11,993 bases of DNA from an uncultured Atopobium sp. (lineage in GTDB: Bacteria > Actinomycetota > Coriobacteriia > Coriobacteriales > Atopobiaceae): positions 1 through 11,993 of the forward strand of contig CALBBS010000218.1 of assembly GCA_937926845.1 (NCBI GenBank). The letters run 5' to 3'. The notes beneath the pieces are model-generated. The model was not told where the DNA came from. It saw only the letters and a program-made list of their open reading frames with translations, and searched no databases. The translations under genes were made by a program, and so were the position numbers. Positions 6,445 to 11,993 of this stretch are shown here, piece by piece. Every line of letters starts with the position of its first letter. The first letter of the stretch is position 1.

Positions 6445-6904
6445 ACAGAATGCTGGTCAAGCGTCAGTAGAAGCAGCACTTTTATTTCCAGTTATTCTGA
6501 TGATTATTGCATTGCTTGTGGAGCCTATCTGCATTCTCTATACAAAGACAGTTATGGATGGAGCCTGTGCAGAAGGATTAAGAGTAGCAACAACGTCTTC
6601 TGACACTGAGTTAATAGAGTCCTATATCAAACGCAGACTTAAGGCTATACCGGAGATACCTCTATTCCATAAGGGTGGAGATGAGGACTGGAATATCTCT
6701 ATTGATAAAAAAGAAAAAGATGTCCTGATTGAAATTACGGGCCACGTGGCAGCAATGCCGCCAATAGGCTGGTGTTTATTCCTTGCAGGGCAGACGGATA
6801 ATCAAGGAATTGTTTTGAGATCTAGTTTATCTGCTAGCACGTATCCAGATTGGATTGAGGGTTCTTATGCAGATTGGATTGCCTTTTGGAAAGGACAAGC
6901 ATAA
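6428..6904 (+). CDS. tadE: TadE-like pseudopilin
   Basis: A 158-aa protein with the TadE leader 'NAGQASVEAALLFPVIL'. Predicted cleavage is after Gly10, with Glu15 at +5, and the hydrophobic helix covers about 16-38. The rest is an extracytoplasmic domain with charged ('DKKEKDVLIEITGHV') and aromatic stretches. The C-terminus carries a short internal repeat, YPDWI and YADWI eight residues apart, that matches a DNA repeat. TadE proteins are processed by the same peptidase as Flp and are needed for pilus formation in studied Tad systems. No strong ribosome site precedes ATG 6428; overlap with the upstream gene by 17 nt suggests coupled translation. Confidence 0.82.
   Translation: MFSRFKQNAGQASVEAALLFPVILMIIALLVEPICILYTKTVMDGACAEGLRVATTSSDTELIESYIKRRLKAIPEIPLFHKGGDEDWNISIDKKEKDVLIEITGHVAAMPPIGWCLFLAGQTDNQGIVLRSSLSASTYPDWIEGSYADWIAFWKGQA
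6842..6880 (+). repeat. Short direct repeat at the tadE-tadG junction
   Basis: TATCCAGATTGGATT (6842-6856) and TATGCAGATTGGATT (6866-6880) differ at one base and are 24 nt apart. This is an in-frame 8-codon period, giving YPDWI and YADWI in TadE. The candidate tadG starts (TTG 6855, ATG 6867) lie inside it. It looks like a small tandem duplication. Confidence 0.6.
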
Positions 6905-8924
6905 GAAAATAAGGCTTGGACTTTCCATGTTTATAGACGATACAGGCGGTATTACGTCGATCGCTTTTGCAAGCGCATTACTGGTGTGTTTGGCTCTTGT
7001 GTTTGCGCTGGTATCAGTTGCATGGGTCTCATCGAGGGCATACAAAACTCAGTCAATAGCAGATGCTGCTTCTATGGCAGGAGAAAATGTCGTAGCTAAA
7101 TATACAACTATTGCGCAGGTAATTGATGCAAGCATCTTAAGCCTTGGATTGTCGGGTTTATTGTGTGTTGGCGCTGGACTGGTGGCTTCGTGTGTTCCAG
7201 GTTTAGCATCAGCAGGCTCCAAATTGTGTGATGCGGGTTTTAAGACACTTGAAGCTCGTAAAAAATTTGCTACTTCGGCTTGTGAAGGTTTAGAAACAAC
7301 TGAGAAAATGCTTCCAGTTTTTGCGGCAATGGCAGCGGGCTCTTGTATACAAAAGAACTCTTCTGATACTGGAAACTTTATAGGATCAGCACTTTTATTT
7401 CCTGCTCAATCGCAGTCTAATTTTGGACATTTAAATAGTGATGTCTCATCAGATGAATTAAAAGAGCAAAGCGAGATATTACAGGAAATAGCAAGAAAAA
7501 TTGAAGAGTTACAGAGTAGGGCAGAGTCATCTAAACGGAGGGCGTGGGAGGCAGACTGTGGTGGAGGTCCGTATTCTATGCGTGAGAGAGCGGAGCATCT
7601 TGCTGGCCTTTCTGGGGATACAAATCCATCTATCCCGTCACCAACTTCTTGGACGTTCGGTATTGCCTTAAAGCGAGCCAGAGCATACTACAGAGCTCGA
7701 TATGATCAAGAAACTGTCAATGGAAGTACCGCAGAAGAATTGCGTGATTCAGCCATACGAAAAGCTTTTTATAACTTTGCACACCAGGAACTTTCTAAAG
7801 GATTTTATAAAGAAACAGCTGATGGTGAGGTTGAAATGAATTTGCCTCGATTGCCACATAACTTAGAGGAGACAAAGAAAACAGACCTGTATCTAAAACC
7901 TATCTGGCCTTGTACTTATGAAAACGGCGAGAAAACTATCCATGCCCATAGGTCCTGTCCAGGTGCAACTGGAGAAAACGCGGGATTTGCATCGTTACAA
8001 GATTTAGACTCTGGAGCGGTTCGTGAGTGTCAACATTGTCATTTTACTAGTGGCGATGTAGGAAGAGTGGCATCTGCCTCAACAAATATTGACAACGGGT
8101 TTGAGTATTACTGGAAGATCGTAGTTGAAGAGTCTGAAGTTTATGAATCATCACGCCAACAAATAAAAGATTTACAAAAGGAGTTGTCTGAAGCTGCAGA
8201 TAAATCAACAGGTTTATTTCAAAAAGCACTTGATGCTTTGAAGGTTGCTAGACCCAGATTATGTCCACCGGGTGCTTGGGGATGTATTTCATTTGTGAGG
8301 AGAGGAAGCTCATCTCCAGAATTCCAAGGAAGTTTAGGAACACTTGAGCAGTCGGTTTTTCTCCCTGAAGGATATGCAATATCTGGTGCAGTACTTGCCC
8401 CAGATAACTCATCCACAGATAACGTTCTTTCAAGCTTTTTTGATCAGGTTGAAAGGAGAGGAGGTTTTATCGGACAAACTATAGATAAAGTAATGAGCTT
8501 GTGGGGATCTCTTTTAATCTCATATGGGGATGGCGTAACTTCTTGGTCTTCTAAGCTATCAGAATTTCTTGATGATATTGATGGAATAACAGGTGGAAGT
8601 GTTGGTTCCAAATTACAGAGAGTCTTAAAGCAAATAGTTGTTGATGCCGGATTAGAGCCGAGCGATTTAAGGCAAATGAAGCCTGTTCTTGTTAATACAG
8701 AAAGAATTTTGAAACAAGCTGGCTTTGAGAAAGAATCAACGATTCGTGAGCTAGTCCAGAAAATACCCAATACATCAGACCCGATTGCTTTAGCTCGGTC
8801 ACTTGGTGCGTTTTCTCTCCAGTATTTACCTGACAAAATAACAATCGCAAAATTGACCATTCCTGTTCTTGATATTGAGATTCCTTTAGAAATTGATGTT
8901 AAGAAAGTGTTTGGTGGCACATGA
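6867..8924 (+). CDS. tadG: Large TadG-like pilus assembly protein
   Basis: A 685-aa protein if it starts at ATG 6867, which has GAGGG five bases upstream. TTG 6855 and ATG 6927 are alternatives, and the latter would remove a 38-nt overlap with tadE. Residues 22-80 match the TadG/TadE-like N-terminus: 'DDTGGITSIAFASALLVCLALVFALV', then 'AYKTQSIADAASMAGENVVAKY', the common 'Q..ADAAALAGA' pattern. A second hydrophobic part lies at about 89-113. Residues about 195-225 and 423-460 are probable coiled coils. A Cys/His cluster at 349-392 (Cys349, His359, His361, Cys364, Cys388, Cys391, His392) may bind metal, and CPPGAWGC at 466-473 adds another Cys pair. No von Willebrand factor MIDAS motif (DxSxS) is evident, unlike many TadG proteins. 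It probably acts outside the membrane; its exact role is inferred. Confidence 0.78.
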   Translation: MQIGLPFGKDKHKKIRLGLSMFIDDTGGITSIAFASALLVCLALVFALVSVAWVSSRAYKTQSIADAASMAGENVVAKYTTIAQVIDASILSLGLSGLLCVGAGLVASCVPGLASAGSKLCDAGFKTLEARKKFATSACEGLETTEKMLPVFAAMAAGSCIQKNSSDTGNFIGSALLFPAQSQSNFGHLNSDVSSDELKEQSEILQEIARKIEELQSRAESSKRRAWEADCGGGPYSMRERAEHLAGLSGDTNPSIPSPTSWTFGIALKRARAYYRARYDQETVNGSTAEELRDSAIRKAFYNFAHQELSKGFYKETADGEVEMNLPRLPHNLEETKKTDLYLKPIWPCTYENGEKTIHAHRSCPGATGENAGFASLQDLDSGAVRECQHCHFTSGDVGRVASASTNIDNGFEYYWKIVVEESEVYESSRQQIKDLQKELSEAADKSTGLFQKALDALKVARPRLCPPGAWGCISFVRRGSSSPEFQGSLGTLEQSVFLPEGYAISGAVLAPDNSSTDNVLSSFFDQVERRGGFIGQTIDKVMSLWGSLLISYGDGVTSWSSKLSEFLDDIDGITGGSVGSKLQRVLKQIVVDAGLEPSDLRQMKPVLVNTERILKQAGFEKESTIRELVQKIPNTSDPIALARSLGAFSLQYLPDKITIAKLTIPVLDIEIPLEIDVKKVFGGT

Positions 8925-9379
8925 GAACAATGAAATTTCTTTGTTGCCAGAAAGGGCAGATGTTTGTTGAGACTGCATTGGTTCTTCCGGTTGTATTGGT
9001 AGTAGCTTTAATTGCAATCAACCTATTTAAGTTTGCAGATATGTGCTCAAAGTTTGATCGTGTTGCGGCGAATCAAATTATTGCTCATGGAATTTCCTCT
9101 AGTCATTCTGCAAATGAAGATGCTCCAGAAAACCTAGCTCAAAAAATAAGAACTGCTCTTAATTGTGATGACAATTGCGACATTGTTGTCTCATTGGAGG
9201 GAGAAAGTGAAGGGATTGGGAACATGGTCTCTGTTTTTCCTAAATACCAAGTAACTCTTAAGTACAAGCCTTGGCCACATACTCTGCGCCTCCCTTTAGT
9301 GTCGCTAGAGTCTCCTCTATGTCTTACCCATACAACCTCAATTGTTGTTAGTCCTTATAAGTCGGGAGTTGTGATTTGA
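8921..9379 (+). CDS. Second TadE-like pseudopilin
   Basis: A 152-aa protein overlapping the tadG-like stop by 4 nt (ATGA). The leader 'CQKGQMFVETALVLPVVL' has a predicted cleavage after Gly12 with Glu17 at +5. A hydrophobic helix covers about 18-36, followed by 'FADMCSKFDRVAANQIIAHG', the typical post-helix region of TadE-like proteins. The remaining domain has a Cys pair at 82 and 86 (NCDDNC) and ends with beta-like segments. It is distinct in sequence from the TadE-like protein at 6428, so the operon has two different copies. It is probably a minor pilin or pseudopilin processed by the prepilin peptidase. Confidence 0.82.
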   Translation: MRTMKFLCCQKGQMFVETALVLPVVLVVALIAINLFKFADMCSKFDRVAANQIIAHGISSSHSANEDAPENLAQKIRTALNCDDNCDIVVSLEGESEGIGNMVSVFPKYQVTLKYKPWPHTLRLPLVSLESPLCLTHTTSIVVSPYKSGVVI

Positions 9380-9897
9380 AAATGAACGTACAAGTGTCGA
9401 TAGAAGAAGTCCCTAATTCTGAACAGATTTTTGAATTGTTACAAGGGGGCTTCGAAAAGTTCGTTGGGCTTTTGGGTACCGAGATAACAGCTCCCCCAGT
9501 TTTACTTCTGAGGTGTTCTTCAGTTCATACTTTTGGAATGACATATCCGATTGATATTGCATTTGCAGACGATCATGGAGAAATTTTAAAAATTCGGAGA
9601 CGAGTACAGCCTAAACAAATTCATAGCTGCGCAGGCGCCTATTGCACATTTGAAAGACCATCAGTTGATGATTTCCCATGGTTTGAAGTGGGCCAGAAAG
9701 TACTAATTCAAGAAATAAGTATCGAGGAAAGCAATGTTGAAAGAAGGAGTCGCTATGGCTATAGAAAACTACTCCGTCAAAATTTGCCCCAGATGCGGAG
9801 AAAAGTTGTTTCAGGACATGAGAATTTGTTACGGGTGCCTTCTAGACTTCAGCGGCCCAAGTTCGCTTGTATGCAATCTCGAAACATCAAGAAATAA
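9376..9897 (+). CDS. DUF192 domain protein with an overprinted basic tail
   Basis: A 173-aa protein starting at TTG 9376, which overlaps the previous stop and has GGGAG (9364-9368) seven bases upstream; ATG 9382 is a possible later start. Residues about 20-118 match DUF192: 'LLLRCSSVHTFGMTYPIDIAFADDHGEIL', then a 'V.P' turn and 'FERPSVDDFPWFEVGQKVLI'. The biochemical function of DUF192 is unknown. No signal peptide or membrane segment is visible, so it is probably cytoplasmic. Residues about 120-173 are a basic, low-similarity tail ('VERRSRYGYRKLLRQ', 'RVPSRLQRPKF') encoded on top of the next gene in another frame. The domain itself is complete without it, so the tail is likely a late read-through extension or the result of a lost stop codon. 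Membership of the operon is supported by the tight spacing. Confidence 0.75.
   Translation: MKMNVQVSIEEVPNSEQIFELLQGGFEKFVGLLGTEITAPPVLLLRCSSVHTFGMTYPIDIAFADDHGEILKIRRRVQPKQIHSCAGAYCTFERPSVDDFPWFEVGQKVLIQEISIEESNVERRSRYGYRKLLRQNLPQMRRKVVSGHENLLRVPSRLQRPKFACMQSRNIKK
9743..9749 (+). promoter_or_regulatory. Ribosome binding site for the zinc-ribbon gene
   Basis: GAAGGAG ends five bases before ATG 9755, inside the DUF192 coding sequence. It is stronger than the GAGG (9724-9727) before the alternative ATG 9734, so 9755 is preferred. Confidence 0.55.
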
Positions 9898-10027
9898 AAG
9901 AATTGCTAGCCTTCCTTTTATAGAAACTGATGAGTATTTGCTTTCTGATGAAGTAGGAGAGGAGTGGGATAAAGGACTGCCACCTGCTTTGTTTGAACTG
10001 GATAACTCATATTCACCAGTAGATTAA
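9755..10027 (+). CDS. Small zinc-ribbon protein, function unknown
   Basis: A 90-aa protein from ATG 9755 (97 aa if ATG 9734 is used). It contains CPRC-x10-CYGC (Cys11, Cys14, Cys25, Cys28), a zinc-ribbon pattern in the context 'ICPRCGEKLFQDMRICYGCLLDF'. The rest is acidic ('SDEVGEEWDKGLPPALFELDNSYSPVD') with no membrane segment or signal peptide, so it is probably cytoplasmic. It overlaps the DUF192 gene by 143 nt in another frame; the clear zinc-ribbon cysteines argue that this frame is the real one over the overlap. It is the last gene of the tad operon; a regulatory or adaptor role is possible but not shown. Confidence 0.7.
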   Translation: MAIENYSVKICPRCGEKLFQDMRICYGCLLDFSGPSSLVCNLETSRNKRIASLPFIETDEYLLSDEVGEEWDKGLPPALFELDNSYSPVD

Positions 10028-10082
10028 TTAGTACGTGGTATCCTTTTAGGAAGAGTTGCGAAAGTAACATAAAGGAGTTTTC
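10028..10082 (+). other. Short gap between tad operon and DUF2207 gene
   Basis: These 55 bases hold the ribosome site AAGGAG (10072-10077) for the next gene. I see no convincing terminator hairpin with a T run and no clear promoter, so read-through from the pilus operon into the DUF2207 gene is possible. Confidence 0.5.
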
Positions 10083-11993
10083 ATGTATAAAGTTTCGCTT
10101 CGCTCTTCTAAAAAGAGCCAGTTTGTAAGGATTGCGCTTTGCGTAATGCTTTTAGCTGTTGCGTTTTTAATTGTGCCAGCTAAGGCGTTTGCACGTGACC
10201 TTTCAATTGATAGAGTAGATATTGATGCAACAGTTCAAAAAGATGGAACGATGCATGTTGTAGAAACTCGTACATTCTATTTCAGAGGAAGTTATCACGG
10301 TGTTTATTGGAATCTTCCCGTTGGAAAGAATAAATACAATGGGCAGAACGTTAAAATAAATATCACATCAGTTACTGTTCAAGATAGTCAAGGAACACGT
10401 CAGATTTATAGTAAAGACTCAAGTGGGAGCAGTGCCAACTCAGATGAGTATTATGTCTCCACTCAATCAAACGACATGTTGAATTTGAAGATTTATTCAG
10501 CACATGATGATGAATCTGCGCATATTACTATTGAATATGACATTACTAACGTTGTAACGAGCTGGTCTGATACTGCGGAATTATATTGGAAGTTTGTATC
10601 TGATGGCTGGGATTCAGAGTCTCAAAATGTAACGGCTACTATTCATCTTCCTGTTCCATCAGGACAATCTATTGTTGCTGGCGATACTGTTCGCGCCTGG
10701 GGACATGGTCCGCTGGACGCAAATGTAGAAATCACTAACAATGCTGTTGTTTATAAGGTTCCTGGTGTAGGAACTGATGAATTTGCGGAAGCTCGTATTA
10801 CGTTCCCAACCGATTGGGTTTCTGGATTAGCTCCCATTCAGCAGAATAAACTGAGCAGTATTCTGTCTGAGGAACAAGCGTGGGCTGACGAGGCAAATCA
10901 CAAGCGTGAGGTTGCAAAAACTCAGGTGGCCCTTATTCTTTATGCGCCATTAGTATTTGCAGCTATCACCGTTGTAGCAGCTATTCTGTTACGAATTAAA
11001 TACAAAAAGGTCATGGCTCCTCAGTTCAATGACCTTTACTACAGAGATGTTCCATCTAATGATCACCCAGCAGTCCTTTCCATGCTTTATAACAGTGAGG
11101 AAATTAAGGGAGACGCTCTGACAGCAACCCTTATGCACCTTTCTGACGCAAAATACATCAGCTTGAACAAGGCGGTTAATACAAACTTCCTTGGTATGGA
11201 GAAGTCTGATTATTGTCTTACAAAGGTTCAAGACCTTGCAGAAGGTCAGCCTCCCTTCTATCCAGGCAGCTCTTTGTCAAATAAGATTGATAGCATGGCA
11301 ATGAGGCTAATCTTTGACAAAGCCGGAGAATCTGGAGCGGTAAATACTACTGTTACCATGAAACAAATTGGTAAATACGCCTCATCACATCCAGAAGATT
11401 TTAATAAGGCATATGAGTCCTGGGAGAGTCCTATCAAGCTTAGCTATGCCGCTAAGTTTGGAACAAACAAGATTCCATTCCATGGAAAAGGAATTCTTGG
11501 TGCTCTGATTGCTGTTGATGTTCTTGTTTTTGCTGCTGCATTTTTCGTGGGTATAATGGCAGACGTTTCATTTGGAAATCTATTACTACATTTGTTCATT
11601 CTTTTCGTTGCCGGCCTTATTGCACTTGTAAACATTGGCTCGTTTGATCTGATGAACAGAGAAGGGGTTGAGACTCTCGCTAAGACTCGTGCGCTAAGAA
11701 AGTGGCTTACTGAGTTCACTAACCTGCACGAAGCAATTCCAACCGATGTCATTCTCTGGAATAGGCTTCTGGTTATGGCAGTTGCGCTTGGTGTTGCGGA
11801 TAAGGTTATCGAGCAGCTGAAAGTTGCAATGCCAGAGATGCTCAAAGATCCTCAGTTTATGCCTGTTTATAGCTGGTATTACTATGGAAATGGCATGCGA
11901 ACCAATGCGATTGACAGCGTAACCAAGAGCGTTACAGCTGCTCACTCTGTCTCCACGGCAGCGCTCGCTTCTTCCAACTCAAGTTCTGGTGGC
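10083..11993 (+). CDS. DUF2207 membrane protein, C-terminally truncated by window end
   Basis: The frame is open from ATG 10083 (AAGGAG five bases upstream) to the last base: 637 codons and no stop, so the 3' end is missing. Residues 1-37 are a signal peptide: basic start 'SKKSQF', hydrophobic core, and 'AKAFA' before Arg-Asp. Residues about 38-275 are the extracytoplasmic DUF2207 domain ('SIDRVDIDATVQKDGTMHVVETRTFYFRG', 'HGVYWNLP', 'ITIEYDI'). Membrane segments follow at about 281-302, 469-490 and 500-520. The C-terminal cytoplasmic or membrane part has 'RALRKWLTEFTNL', 'LWNRLLVMAVALGVADKVIEQL', and the start of a Ser/Gly-rich tail, all typical of this family. Its function is unknown. It is probably a separate gene from the pilus set, though no terminator separates them. 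Confidence 0.88.
   Translation, partial: MYKVSLRSSKKSQFVRIALCVMLLAVAFLIVPAKAFARDLSIDRVDIDATVQKDGTMHVVETRTFYFRGSYHGVYWNLPVGKNKYNGQNVKINITSVTVQDSQGTRQIYSKDSSGSSANSDEYYVSTQSNDMLNLKIYSAHDDESAHITIEYDITNVVTSWSDTAELYWKFVSDGWDSESQNVTATIHLPVPSGQSIVAGDTVRAWGHGPLDANVEITNNAVVYKVPGVGTDEFAEARITFPTDWVSGLAPIQQNKLSSILSEEQAWADEANHKREVAKTQVALILYAPLVFAAITVVAAILLRIKYKKVMAPQFNDLYYRDVPSNDHPAVLSMLYNSEEIKGDALTATLMHLSDAKYISLNKAVNTNFLGMEKSDYCLTKVQDLAEGQPPFYPGSSLSNKIDSMAMRLIFDKAGESGAVNTTVTMKQIGKYASSHPEDFNKAYESWESPIKLSYAAKFGTNKIPFHGKGILGALIAVDVLVFAAAFFVGIMADVSFGNLLLHLFILFVAGLIALVNIGSFDLMNREGVETLAKTRALRKWLTEFTNLHEAIPTDVILWNRLLVMAVALGVADKVIEQLKVAMPEMLKDPQFMPVYSWYYYGNGMRTNAIDSVTKSVTAAHSVSTAALASSNSSSGG

Noticed and set aside
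6855..6866. TTG 6855 as the tadG start
   Set aside because: It lacks a ribosome site at a good distance; ATG 6867 has GAGGG five bases upstream.
8444..8920. 158-codon minus-strand frame inside the tadG-like gene
   Set aside because: It lies entirely opposite a long coding frame with protein-like sequence; no ribosome site or known domain supports it.
10028..10082. Terminator after the zinc-ribbon gene
   Set aside because: No stem with a following T run could be found in the 55-nt gap.
11444..11845. 133-codon minus-strand frame near the window end
   Set aside because: It is opposite the clearly recognisable DUF2207 frame; its Ser/Ala/Thr-rich translation is typical of antisense shadows.
1..11993. 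CRISPR array, tRNA, rRNA, insertion sequence or phage genes
   Set aside because: No regular repeat-spacer pattern, cloverleaf, transposase or integrase was seen in any frame.

Overview
The window carries a nearly complete tad (tight adherence) locus for a Flp-type type IV pilus, all on the + strand. It is flanked upstream by the 3' end of rsgA and downstream by a truncated DUF2207 membrane-protein gene. The DNA is AT-rich and densely packed, with mostly ATG/GTG starts and GGAGG-type ribosome sites. No outer-membrane secretin (RcpA/CpaC) or pilotin gene is present. The CpaB-TadZ-TadA-TadB-TadC-Flp-TadE-TadG order together with a DUF2207 protein suggests a Gram-positive actinobacterial relative. 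A low-GC member of the Coriobacteriia (Atopobium/Olsenella-like) is my best guess, but it rests on gene content only.

Layout. Positions 1-192 are the zinc-binding C-terminus of RsgA, followed by a good intrinsic terminator (215-246). Positions 193-603 hold no gene but do hold possible regulatory structure: a candidate extended -10 promoter ending just before a run of nine G, a second weak promoter candidate, and a perfect 8-bp inverted repeat at 487-513. From 604 to 10027 there are thirteen genes in a row, most overlapping by 1 to about 50 nt or separated by 12 nt, so they look like one translationally coupled operon. In order they are: cpaB-like SAF protein, tadZ/cpaE-like ATPase, tadA/cpaF motor ATPase, tadB, tadC, flp major pilin, a membrane-anchored protein of unknown function, an 82-aa prepilin-like protein, tadE-like, a large tadG-like protein, a second tadE-like, a DUF192 protein, and a small zinc-ribbon protein. 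A DUF2207 gene starts at 10083 and runs off the end.

How they work together (family knowledge plus inference). TadA powers assembly on the TadB/TadC inner-membrane platform, and TadZ is thought to localise the complex. Flp is the main fibre subunit, and the other GQ-x3-E proteins are probable minor pilins or pseudopilins. TadG and CpaB act outside the membrane. The prepilin peptidase needed to process the four prepilin-like leaders is not in the window and must be encoded elsewhere.

The least explained parts are the 154-aa protein after flp, the Cys/His cluster in the large TadG-like protein, and the DUF192 and zinc-ribbon pair. The DUF192 tail overlaps the zinc-ribbon gene out of frame by about 140-160 nt. 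The 5' leader of the operon is also unexplained.
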